A stretch of DNA of 8,720 bases from a bacterium (GCA_021778165.1 JAJYCU010000016.1:1-8720); one strand, 5' to 3'; shown: positions 1-6,644, numbered from the stretch's first letter. The notes: generated by a model from the letters alone, not told the origin. Made by a program: numbers and translations.

Positions 1-453
1 AACAGTTTCACCATCCTTAAATCTATGCTGCATCTTATAACGATTAGGAGGTAGGACATTTTGGAGTAAATTTTCTAAATAATATTCTCCAAGCACCCCT
101 CTTTGCTTAGGGTTTTGTAGGACATTTTGAAGAGTTTTTAACTCGCTAGTAACATCGACTACTCTTTTATTAGTTTCATCAAGTTTAACTAACTTTTCAG
201 TTACTTGAGTTATTAATTTTGAGCTTTCGGAAAATTGCTTAATCATTGAATCTCGCATTGAAGCTTCATTCTTATCGAGTCGCTCTGTAATTTGATTTTG
301 TAGGCCCTCTTTAAGAGAATTAATAGCCTGATTTAATTGATTCAAATCTTCTTTAATCAAAAGTGAACTAGGAGATTTTCGATTACTGAAAAAAAATAAT
401 CCAGCTAAGATTATAAGAACTACTCCAATTATCGACACAATCAAGACGCTCAT
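1..453 (-). CDS. rmuC: RmuC-family DNA recombination protein, N-terminal part (cut by the left edge)
   Basis: Reading the minus strand from the ATG at 453 gives 151 open codons that run off the window. Residues 2-22 form one membrane-anchoring helix, and residues about 30-110 are a polar, heptad-like coiled coil rich in Gln, Glu, Lys and Asn. The start of the RmuC core domain follows, with the family signature LQNPKQRGVLGE at about 112-123 and then LLQNVLPPNRY. RmuC proteins are predicted membrane-anchored, PD-(D/E)XK-like nucleases that limit inversions and act on aberrant DNA; the nuclease residues lie outside this window. The order anchor, coiled coil, RmuC core is standard, so nothing appears missing at the N-terminus. 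No Shine-Dalgarno sequence precedes the ATG. An extended -10 box ends ten bases upstream, so translation is probably leaderless. The gene is divergent from the membrane protein gene at 621. The family call is firm; the nuclease role rests on family knowledge. Confidence 0.9.
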   Translation of the reverse strand, partial: MSVLIVSIIGVVLIILAGLFFFSNRKSPSSLLIKEDLNQLNQAINSLKEGLQNQITERLDKNEASMRDSMIKQFSESSKLITQVTEKLVKLDETNKRVVDVTSELKTLQNVLQNPKQRGVLGEYYLENLLQNVLPPNRYKMQHRFKDGETV

Positions 454-463
454 AGTTAATCTA

Positions 464-472
464 ATTATAGCA
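464..472 (-). promoter_or_regulatory. Extended -10 promoter of rmuC
   Basis: On the minus strand the sequence reads TGCTATAAT: a perfect -10 hexamer (464-469) with the extended TG motif. It ends ten bases before the rmuC ATG, so the transcript would begin at or within a few bases of the start codon. No clear -35 box is visible, which is acceptable for an extended -10 promoter. Confidence 0.6.
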
Positions 473-604
473 AGAGCGTATTAAAGATAATACTCATTAT
501 TAAACATAAACAAAAAAACTTATAAATTATTCTCTTAATTTTTGAAAAAATCAGTTTAACCTCGGAAAAATAAGTTATCTATTCTAATTTAACCAATATT
601 ACTC

Positions 605-610
605 CATAAT
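605..610 (+). promoter_or_regulatory. Probable -10 box of the DMT-like gene
   Basis: CATAAT ends ten bases before the ATG at 621, the same spacing as the rmuC promoter on the other strand. No Shine-Dalgarno sequence or convincing -35 box is visible. A leaderless start is inferred. The 454-620 gap therefore seems to hold two divergent promoters and nothing else recognisable. Confidence 0.4.
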
Positions 611-620
611 TAAATCTAAG

Positions 621-1460
621 ATGTTTTTAGCTATAGCTATTTCAGCCGCATTTTTAAGTGCCATTTCAAATGGTACTGCAGTTATATTAGAAAAAATAGC
701 AGTTGATAAAATCAATAAGAAGAATTTATCTAGTCTTAATTTACTTTTCCAACTTAAAAATAATTTTAATTATTTACTTGGTATTTTTCTTGATATAGTT
801 GCCTGGTTATTTGCACTTCTAGCAGTACACCGATTACCGCTCTTCATTGTTCAGCCAATTATTGCTTGTAGTGTAATTGTGACTATATTTATTGAAATTA
901 TCATAACTAAAAGAAAATTAAATATTAAATTGATTCTATCACTTAGTCTTTTAATCATTGGCTTAATAGTTCTAACCAATGTAGCAGCACCAGAAAAAGC
1001 TGCTAGTATCTCTTCATTAACTAAACTTTTTTTGGTATTAACCCCAATACCACTAGCAATTATTGGGCTAGTTTATAATACCTTCTTTAATAAACAAGCA
1101 ACTTTTGTCTTAGCGGCAGTTACTGGTATATCATTTGGAGCAATTGCAGTAGTTGGACGAGCTCTTCATTTTAACAAAAACATACTTGGTATATTTTCCA
1201 ACCCCCTACTTTGGGCAATTTTTATTTACAGCATTATTGGCATGATCTTTTTCACGATTGCACTTAAAAAAGCTAGTGCCTCATTTGTTAACACAATCGT
1301 CATAGCCTGTGAAACTATATTTCCAATCATTTTTGGAATCATATTTTTTAACGACCATCCAAGACACGATCTATGGATTGAAGTTATATTAGGTTTTATA
1401 TTTACGGTTCTTGGGACAATCTTTATACTTAATTCTATCGGCAAAGAAATTCTAGACTAA
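621..1460 (+). CDS. DMT-superfamily (EamA-like) integral membrane protein
   Basis: This 279-residue protein is almost entirely hydrophobic, with about nine predicted membrane helices (roughly 2-21, 46-68, 74-93, 101-121, 135-152, 158-178, 192-215, 220-245, 250-274). The opening pattern AAFLSAISNGTAVILEK and the motif FIVQPIIACSVIVTIFIE match the drug/metabolite transporter fold, in which helices 3-4 and 8-9 of the two halves are related (compare SFVNTIVIACETIFPIIFG in the second half). Such proteins move small metabolites or ions across the cytoplasmic membrane; the substrate cannot be read from sequence. The start is the first ATG after the putative -10 box. It lies directly upstream of the peptide/ligase pair at 1604-3337 but is separated by 143 bases and a separate promoter, so joint function, for example as an exporter, is only a possibility. 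No charged catalytic residues or fused domains are seen. Confidence 0.75.
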   Translation: MFLAIAISAAFLSAISNGTAVILEKIAVDKINKKNLSSLNLLFQLKNNFNYLLGIFLDIVAWLFALLAVHRLPLFIVQPIIACSVIVTIFIEIIITKRKLNIKLILSLSLLIIGLIVLTNVAAPEKAASISSLTKLFLVLTPIPLAIIGLVYNTFFNKQATFVLAAVTGISFGAIAVVGRALHFNKNILGIFSNPLLWAIFIYSIIGMIFFTIALKKASASFVNTIVIACETIFPIIFGIIFFNDHPRHDLWIEVILGFIFTVLGTIFILNSIGKEILD

Positions 1461-1542
1461 ACTATTAAGTTCTTAAAAAACCTTGTTAGTTGAATAAAGC
1501 TTTATTATTAAATTTTTAGCATGTAATGTTTGAACTAATTAA

Positions 1543-1560
1543 AGCACTTTGTGAAAGGCT
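1543..1560. repeat. Short hairpin in the gap before the peptide/ligase operon
   Basis: AGC-a-CTTT-GTG-AAAG-GCT can form a seven-base-pair stem with one bulged A. It lies just upstream of the -35 box at 1566. It is followed only by ATTATTT, so if it terminates the DMT-like transcript it is a weak terminator. The rest of the 1461-1603 gap shows only a 14-base AT-rich palindrome (1493-1506). Confidence 0.25.
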
Positions 1561-1565
1561 ATTAT

Positions 1566-1594
1566 TTGAAAAACACCATAAAATATGATAGTAT
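1566..1594 (+). promoter_or_regulatory. Promoter of the peptide/ligase operon
   Basis: TTGAAA (1566-1571) is followed after exactly 17 bases by TAGTAT (1589-1594), which also carries an extended TG at 1586-1587. The -10 box ends nine bases before the ATG at 1604. The distance matches the other apparently leaderless promoters in this window, which supports 1604 as the real start and the short gene as genuine. TATAAT at 1598-1603 is an overlapping alternative that would instead favour the in-frame ATG at 1616. Confidence 0.6.
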
Positions 1595-1603
1595 AAATAT
1601 AAT

Positions 1604-1774
1604 ATGTTGGAAGTAATGGATAATCAAGAAATTGCTCCTTTATCTGATTTTGCTCAATCAATAGAAATTTTTGAAGAAAAACTAAAAAGCATGCAAGATG
1701 ATGTTGAAAAATATCTCGAGACCATATCTCTAAAAGAACATGGTACTTCAGATCAAGGCTATAGATTTGATTAA
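1604..1774 (+). CDS. 56-residue acidic peptide, candidate modified-peptide precursor
   Basis: The ORF runs ATG to TAA with 56 codons. A good promoter lies just upstream, and the stop is three bases from the GTG of the asparagine-synthetase-like gene at 1778, so the two form an operon and are probably translationally coupled. Residues about 13-41 look like a strongly acidic amphipathic helix (DFAQSIEIFEEKL, then KSMQDDVEKYLETIS). The C-terminal 15 residues, SLKEHGTSDQGYRFD, are polar and glycine-containing, unlike the helix. No signal peptide, membrane helix or cysteine is present. The layout resembles a leader followed by a core: Thr40 is at -2, Ser42 would be residue 1 and Asp50 residue 9, the positions used by some lasso peptides. 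No family is recognised, and it could instead be a small partner subunit or carrier for the ligase. A second in-frame ATG at 1616 is an alternative start (52 residues). Confidence that it is a gene is good; the precursor role is inference. Confidence 0.65.
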   Translation: MLEVMDNQEIAPLSDFAQSIEIFEEKLKSMQDDVEKYLETISLKEHGTSDQGYRFD

Positions 1775-1777
1775 ACT

Positions 1778-3337
1778 GTGAATTTTTTATTCTTAATTAT
1801 TAACACTTCCCTGTTTAAAAATAAAGAATTATTAAACGATGTTTCTGACAATAATTATTTTAAATTATCTAATGATAATAACTCAGTTAGTTTAAGAAAA
1901 AGATCTGCTTATCCCACTACCTATTTAAAATCAGAAAAAAATAATTTTGAACTAGGATATGGTTTAAATTCTAATGATTTTGAAAATGAATTTTTAGATC
2001 TACATATTAGTCAAAAAGAATTAATTATTAAAAGAGATATATACATAACTCTACCGTTATTTTATTCTTATCAAAATAACAAATTGGTCCTGTCTAATAG
2101 TTTTGATTTCGTAGTTTCAAACACAGAAGAGTTAAGCCTTAATAAACTAGCAATTACTGAATCGATTATGCCAGTTTCCGACCGGTCAAATACCATCTAT
2201 TCTGAAATAAATATACTGTATGAACGTCAAATTATCTCTTTGGATAAAAATGGACTCAATCTACTAATTCCCGATGATTTCAAGCTGCCAAACAAACTAG
2301 AATCTGACTCAAAATTGTTTCAAAAAATTCTAGAAGAAACATTTGAAAAATTTTATTCAAAAATCAGCGAATCAAATTTTGCTTACGAAGTTAGTGGAGG
2401 TATCGATTCATCAACATTTCCACTATACATGTCTGATAAAAAAAGCGTCAGTAGCACTCTGATTAGTATTTTATTTAACGGCACCAACTATACCTCTCAA
2501 CAAGAAAAGCTAAATAGAATTATCGATATAACGAAATTAAAATTATTATCAGTTCAACTTAACACACTTAAAGACTACCCTTTTTGCCAATATTCTAAAA
2601 ACTCAGCAAATTTTTATAATTTTGAGGAAATATATTATAGACCAAATGATTTATCGGCTAAAATATTAAAATCAAACCAAATTGACGTTTTGGTAACTGG
2701 GATTGGTGGCGATGAACTTTTTGAAATAAAACCAACTGATTACTTATATAGACAGTACGGGACTGAGATAATCGAAAAAAGACAATCACTAGAATTTCCA
2801 CCTTTTACAAAGGATAAATTTAAAAACGACTTTGTTGGTTTAGTACCTACAGAACCACTATTACCTCTTCCAGCACTTTCATTTTCATATTTAAACACTT
2901 GCGTATCAAGAAATAACATCTACATAAATCAAGATATCTGGCCAATTTCCCCTTTTGCTAACCTAAAACTATATCAATACAGCCAATCTCTACCTAATAT
3001 CTACAAGGCTAATAAAAATATTCTTAGAGTTTATTATGAACATAAAGGATGGCCTAAAGAAATCTATCAGCCTCAGGTAAACGAAAACTTTGCTGAGTTT
3101 TTTGACATCACTACTACAGGAGCTGGGTTTGAAAATATTATGATTAAATACTTATCACATTCAACACTTCAAAAAATGGACTATATAGACATTGATCAAT
3201 TATTTAAATATTATTTAAATTTGAAAAATAGTCGAGATTTAACTAAAAAATGGCTATTTAACATTTATTCTTTGCTCGCGCTTGAAATTAATATAATAAA
3301 TCTGAAAAAAGAAAATAAACTTACAATTACCAACTAG
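1778..3337 (+). CDS. Asparagine-synthetase-like ATP-dependent amide ligase without the glutaminase cysteine
   Basis: This 519-residue protein has a two-part AsnB-like layout. Residues 1 to about 160 resemble the N-terminal Ntn-amidotransferase fold (the strand MNFLFLIIN, then RDIYITLPLFYSY and KLVLSNSFDFVV, equivalent to the region after the Gln site). Residue 2 is Asn, where true AsnB has the catalytic Cys2, so ammonia release from glutamine is not expected. Residues about 180-500 are the adenylating synthetase domain, with an intact PP-loop SGGIDSS at 206-212 and TGIGGDELF at 307-315, both needed for ATP/Mg binding. The usual Gly-Tyr after GGDELF is absent. Cys-less AsnB homologues of about this size include lasso-peptide cyclases (McjC type) and beta-lactam synthetases, which activate a carboxylate as its AMP ester and let an amine attack it. 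The GTG start is forced: an in-frame TAA lies two codons upstream and no Shine-Dalgarno sequence is at a usable distance, so coupling to the peptide gene is likely. The last 11 bases overlap the convergent guaB1 end. The ligase class is secure; the substrate is unknown. Confidence 0.85.
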   Translation: MNFLFLIINTSLFKNKELLNDVSDNNYFKLSNDNNSVSLRKRSAYPTTYLKSEKNNFELGYGLNSNDFENEFLDLHISQKELIIKRDIYITLPLFYSYQNNKLVLSNSFDFVVSNTEELSLNKLAITESIMPVSDRSNTIYSEINILYERQIISLDKNGLNLLIPDDFKLPNKLESDSKLFQKILEETFEKFYSKISESNFAYEVSGGIDSSTFPLYMSDKKSVSSTLISILFNGTNYTSQQEKLNRIIDITKLKLLSVQLNTLKDYPFCQYSKNSANFYNFEEIYYRPNDLSAKILKSNQIDVLVTGIGGDELFEIKPTDYLYRQYGTEIIEKRQSLEFPPFTKDKFKNDFVGLVPTEPLLPLPALSFSYLNTCVSRNNIYINQDIWPISPFANLKLYQYSQSLPNIYKANKNILRVYYEHKGWPKEIYQPQVNENFAEFFDITTTGAGFENIMIKYLSHSTLQKMDYIDIDQLFKYYLNLKNSRDLTKKWLFNIYSLLALEINIINLKKENKLTITN

Positions 3338-4764
3338 TTTTGACAGCTTTACCTTCTTCATAGCCAGCAGATGATTGAACCCCAATCGTAGCTTTTTCAT
3401 AGAAATCATCTATATTCTTCGCACCTGCATAGCTCATTGAACTTCTAAGCCCCGAGGTAATCATATCAATAATATCCTCAACTCCTGGCGTTTTTTCGTC
3501 AATATATAACTTACTATTAGATATCCCTTCTTCGAAAAATTCTTTTAATGATCGTTCATAAGGATCTTCTTCATGAGTCCGGTTTATTACCGCTCTTTTG
3601 CTAGCCATACCAAAATTCTCTTTATATAGCCCAACATCATCCCTCAAAACATCTCCAGCGCTTTCATATGTTCCAGAAAACCAAGTTCCAATCATAACAC
3701 TGCTCGCACCTGCAGCAAGAGCTAAAGCAACGTCACGAGGGTATTTTATACCTCCGTCAGCCCAGACAGATGCGCCTCTTGATCGAGCTACTTTCGCACA
3801 TTCTAAAACAGCACTAAATTGAGGGCGACCAACACCAGTCATCATCCTTGTAATACACATTGCACCAGGACCAACACCAACTTTAATTATATTAGCGCCC
3901 GCATCAATTAAAGCATTAGTCCCTTCGACTGTTACTACATTACCAGCGGCTATTTTTATAGACTGGCTGATAGAACGAACGGTTTTTACTGCATCAACCA
4001 TTTTTTGTTGATGACCATGTGCAGTATCCATAACAATTAAGTCAACTCCAAAAGATAATAATTTCTCAGCTTTTGATTTAACATCACCATTCACACCTAA
4101 AGCCACCGCCACCATCAATTTTTTATTTTCATCAATTGCTGGTGAATACAAACTTGCCCTAAGTGCACTCTTTTGACTTATGATACCCATTAATTTCCCA
4201 TCATTATCAACCACAGGAGCACTATTTATATGATTATCGAATAATTGCTGATACATATCTTTAGAACTTAGATTAGAATCTATTGTAATAATTGTTTGGT
4301 TAACGAAAGCCTCTAAGTTACTAAATCGATCTAAGTTAATTGCTTCTTTTTTCAGTAACTAAACCGATAGGCACATTAAAATCATCGATGATTAAAACTA
4401 CACCATGAGATCTTTTATGAATTAAATTAAGTACATCCGCTATAGTATTATGCACCTTTAGGGTTAGAGGAGTCTCAAATAATATGTCGGCTGATTTGAT
4501 TTGTTTAATCATTGATTCTAATCGTTCAAAGGGTATATCTTGTGGCAATACCGTTAGACCACCTCGCCTAGCCACAGTTTCAGCCATCCTTTTACCAGCA
4601 ACTGCACTCATATTTGCGACAATAATTGGGATATGGGTACCAACATTATCAGAAGTAGTTAAATCAACGCTAAACCTGGAACCAACATCACTATAACTTG
4701 GTACCAAAAAAACATCGTTATAAGTCAGATCATAACTAGGAATAATATTATTTAAAAATTTCAT
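3327..4764 (-). pseudogene. guaB1: GuaB1-type GMP reductase (IMPDH/GMPR family with CBS domains), frameshifted
   Basis: Two minus-strand ORFs are halves of one protein: 4764-4336 (142 residues) and an overlapping frame ending at 3327. Removing one A from the A6 run at 4347-4352 joins them in frame (TEK, then EAINLDRFSNL), giving 478 residues, the usual length of actinobacterial GuaB1. The N-terminal half carries YDLTYNDVFLVP, then ANMSAVAGKRMAETVARRGG and VLPQDIP. CBS motifs occupy about 95-215. The barrel follows with DTAHGHQ, then AAGNVV, GVGPGAMCITR (catalytic Cys near residue 303), WADGGIKYPRDVALALAAGA and the GuaB1 ending GVQSSAGYEEG. GuaB1 of mycobacteria is a GMP reductase, making IMP from GMP with NADPH, so a purine-salvage role is expected. 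As written, the protein stops after CBS1; the second half begins at no ATG with a ribosome site. Either a recent inactivation or a homopolymer sequencing error is likely. All other residues look conserved, favouring the latter or a very fresh mutation. Confidence 0.88.
4347..4352 (-). other. Frameshift point in guaB1 (A6 homopolymer on the coding strand)
   Basis: The coding strand reads ACT GAA AAA AGA AGC AAT TAA. With five As instead of six it becomes ACT GAA AAA GAA GCA ATT AAC TTA GAT, which continues the GuaB1 protein without interruption. Restoring the frame needs a one-base deletion, or +1 slippage by polymerase or ribosome. Up to the TAA, the only clear slip site is this run. Confidence 0.85.
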
Positions 4765-4769
4765 TTATA

Positions 4770-4774
4770 CTCCC
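4770..4774 (-). promoter_or_regulatory. Shine-Dalgarno sequence of guaB1
   Basis: GGGAG on the minus strand ends five bases before the guaB1 ATG at 4764 and fixes that start. A possible -10 box (TATTTA, 4784-4789) would give a leader of about a dozen bases. The gap 4765-4854 carries this promoter and the divergent one of the peptidase gene. Confidence 0.6.
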
Positions 4775-4836
4775 ACTAAAAGTTTAAATACAGTACTAAG
4801 TTTACTACAAAATTATATTAAATTCTCTAATAAAAA

Positions 4837-4845
4837 TGTTACTAT
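4837..4845 (+). promoter_or_regulatory. Extended -10 promoter of the S51 peptidase gene
   Basis: TGTTACTAT contains TG, one base, then TACTAT (4840-4845), ending nine bases before the ATG at 4855. No Shine-Dalgarno sequence is present, so a leaderless transcript is inferred. No good -35 box is visible. Confidence 0.5.
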
Positions 4846-4854
4846 ATTTTATAT

Positions 4855-5535
4855 ATGAAAATTGCTCTTTATGGTTCAGGTGAGTTCACTGATTCCGTTA
4901 ACGAAATCGATCAATTTCTAATTAATAAGTTTAATCTAAAAAATGTAGCTGTTGTGCCGACAGCCGCTGGAAAAGAAAAAGATTGGTACAAGTGGCTAGA
5001 TATGGCCCAAACTCACTTCGATAAATTAAATGTAAATACTATACGAATCGAAGTTACTAATAATAAAGAGGCTAACGATCCAATTATAGCCAATAAAATA
5101 AAACAAGCTGATTGGATTTTTTATTCTGGTGGTGCTCCGGAATACTTATTTAAATCAATTAATAACTCATTACTATGGAATTTAACATTAGAAAAATACA
5201 AAGCAGGTGTTTTACTCTCAGGTAGTTCTGCCGGAGCTATGATACTTGGCAATTACATAATTGATAAACCTTTTAAGGCAATGCTCCAAAAAACAGACGA
5301 AAATTGGCAAAAAACATTTGGGATTGTTGACTACACCATCTTGCCACATTTTAATCGTATGAACCAGTTTAAACCTTTATTGAATCAATTACTGAAAAAT
5401 ACACCGAATAAAATTAAAGATAATTTACTCGGCATTGATGAAGATACAGCCTTATTATTTGAAAACGGTCAAATGATTAAGTTAGGTGGAGGTAATATTG
5501 AATTGCGACAAAAAAATATTGTCTCAAATCTATAA
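4855..5535 (+). CDS. Peptidase S51 family protein (peptidase E / cyanophycinase-like)
   Basis: This is a complete 226-residue cytoplasmic protein, the usual size for the family, without signal peptide or membrane helix. The S51 marks are in order: an N-terminal strand MKIALYGSGEF, the VAVVPTAAG motif near residues 31-39, IFYSGGAPEYLF near 88-100, the nucleophile elbow GSSAGAM at 123-129 with Ser125 as the expected catalytic serine, LPHFNR with His165 as the expected catalytic histidine, and GIDEDTALLF late in the protein. S51 enzymes use a glutamine-amidotransferase-like fold; peptidase E cleaves Asp-X dipeptides and cyanophycinases cleave beta-aspartyl linkages. Which substrate applies here cannot be told. 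In an amino-acid-dependent epibiont a dipeptide salvage role is plausible. The start ATG follows an extended -10 box closely. It is divergent from guaB1, and its stop is three bases from the convergent end of the lysozyme-like gene. Confidence 0.85.
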   Translation: MKIALYGSGEFTDSVNEIDQFLINKFNLKNVAVVPTAAGKEKDWYKWLDMAQTHFDKLNVNTIRIEVTNNKEANDPIIANKIKQADWIFYSGGAPEYLFKSINNSLLWNLTLEKYKAGVLLSGSSAGAMILGNYIIDKPFKAMLQKTDENWQKTFGIVDYTILPHFNRMNQFKPLLNQLLKNTPNKIKDNLLGIDEDTALLFENGQMIKLGGGNIELRQKNIVSNL

Positions 5536-5538
5536 AAA

Positions 5539-6612
5539 TTAATAATTACTAAGTAAACTATCTTTAATAGAATTATTAATACCTGAAAAATCAAGATTTA
5601 TATTTGAATCAGTTGCTCGCATTAATAAAGTAAAAACAGCTAAAGTTCCGGTTCTCTGATCAGCTGGCATCGCATAACCATGATCGTATCGTATTTGCTT
5701 CCAATTTGCGTTATATGCACTGTTAAAATTTCTATTAATTAAATTGCTTACATAGGGTGATCCTAAGAATGCTAGCCTCGGCTGGCTAAATCCCATTGAG
5801 TTTGCTTGTTCGGAATAATATGCCGATCGGCCATTATACGACATTAAAATATTACCAATATTAATCATGTTGATTGAATTATCTTTTTCGATATTGCCAA
5901 CAACATTAGAATTTTGACTATATTTTGTAGTCAATAATTTAGCGGCTACTTCAACCTCTTCTTCAAACTGAGATGTACTAACTTGCCCGGGTTTAAAATA
6001 AGAATCATAGATTTGAAAAAGTCCATTATTGTTTTCTGGGTTTAACATTGTTAGATTAGTTTCTCGCCAATGAATAGTTGCAAGTAATTGCCATGGTAAA
6101 TTATACTTTTCTGCAACCGATTCATAGATAGGACTATTTTCAACTAATTGATTAACCTGATCTAATGTAAATACCTTACTTTTAACTAACATTTCCAAAT
6201 TAAATTTTGACGTCTCTTTTCCAACACATTTTTCTACTGTTGAAATGGGCTTTGCATCATTCGATAATACAACCCGACCTGTTGGGTATAATGCAGATAT
6301 GTTACTTACAGATTTTGGAACAACCACAATTGTTGTTGGAGTGTTAGAGTCAACCTGACCTGTTGGGTATAATGCAGATATGTTACTTGCCTTCTTATCA
6401 GCTATAGCGGTAACTTGTGGTATACAATCATTAGTAATTACTAAAGGTGTTAATTTATCATTGCTACTGAAACTATTAGATACTCTATTCTCTTGATTAG
6501 AATGATTTAAAAAATCATAACCACCAATAACAGTAGATAAGCTCAAACTAAGCCCTATAGCTTTAACTAAATATGGTTTAAGTTTTAAAGGTAAAGAAGA
6601 AGTTTTTTCCAT
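5539..6612 (-). CDS. Exported lysozyme / lytic-transglycosylase-like protein
   Basis: The protein has 357 residues. Residues about 12-31 (after a basic start) are a hydrophobic signal or membrane anchor. A low-complexity linker of about 120 residues follows, with two copies of SNISALYPTG (76-85 and 103-112) and two cysteines (63, 128) that could form an external disulfide. From about 155 the sequence looks like a lysozyme-fold domain: SPIYESVAEKYNLPWQLLATIHWRET with Glu184 as the likely catalytic acid, NNNGLFQIY (191-202) as the substrate-groove motif, and ILMSYNGRSAYY (255-266) resembling the transglycosylase YNGR region. Such enzymes cut the glycan strands of peptidoglycan outside the membrane. 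The C-terminal segment YAMPADQRTGTLAVFTLLMRA is unfamiliar. It starts 32 bases after the stop of the upstream minus-strand gene without its own clear promoter, so the two are likely an operon. It may remodel the cell's own wall or act on a host wall; sequence does not decide. Confidence 0.65.
   Translation of the reverse strand: MEKTSSLPLKLKPYLVKAIGLSLSLSTVIGGYDFLNHSNQENRVSNSFSSNDKLTPLVITNDCIPQVTAIADKKASNISALYPTGQVDSNTPTTIVVVPKSVSNISALYPTGRVVLSNDAKPISTVEKCVGKETSKFNLEMLVKSKVFTLDQVNQLVENSPIYESVAEKYNLPWQLLATIHWRETNLTMLNPENNNGLFQIYDSYFKPGQVSTSQFEEEVEVAAKLLTTKYSQNSNVVGNIEKDNSINMINIGNILMSYNGRSAYYSEQANSMGFSQPRLAFLGSPYVSNLINRNFNSAYNANWKQIRYDHGYAMPADQRTGTLAVFTLLMRATDSNINLDFSGINNSIKDSLLSNY
6270..6307. 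repeat. Direct repeat copy 1 within the lysozyme-like gene
   Basis: A 38-base segment identical except at one position to 6351-6388. The core of 32 bases (6276-6307) is perfect. It encodes SNISALYPTGRV in the linker of the exported protein. Confidence 0.9.
6351..6388. repeat. Direct repeat copy 2 within the lysozyme-like gene
   Basis: This copy is offset by exactly 81 bases (27 codons) from 6270-6307, with the perfect core at 6357-6388. It encodes SNISALYPTGQV. The unchanged nucleotide sequence, including third positions, points to a recent in-frame duplication or ongoing homogenisation. Confidence 0.9.
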
Positions 6613-6644
6613 TATAGCTAATACCTAACATTAATATGCCTATA

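Noticed and set aside
1226..1444. Minus-strand ORF of 72 codons inside the DMT-like gene
   Set aside because: It is antisense to an intact membrane protein and has no promoter, ribosome site or recognisable motif.
1493..1506. Perfect palindrome AATAAAGCTTTATT downstream of the DMT-like gene as a terminator
   Set aside because: The stem is almost all A-T and must lose its centre to form a loop, and the nearest T run starts eight bases later; common by chance in AT-rich DNA.
3598..3822. Plus-strand ORFs at 3598-3822 and 4484-4696 opposite guaB1
   Set aside because: Both are antisense shadows of the conserved GuaB1 barrel and N-terminal motifs.
3327..4256. Second guaB1 fragment as an independent gene starting at 4256
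   Set aside because: The ATG is internal to CBS2, no Shine-Dalgarno or promoter precedes it, and the sequence upstream continues the family in the same frame back to the A6 run.
6270..6388. CRISPR-like array from the 38-base repeats
   Set aside because: Only two copies exist, they are in frame within a coding region, and they encode a repeated peptide.
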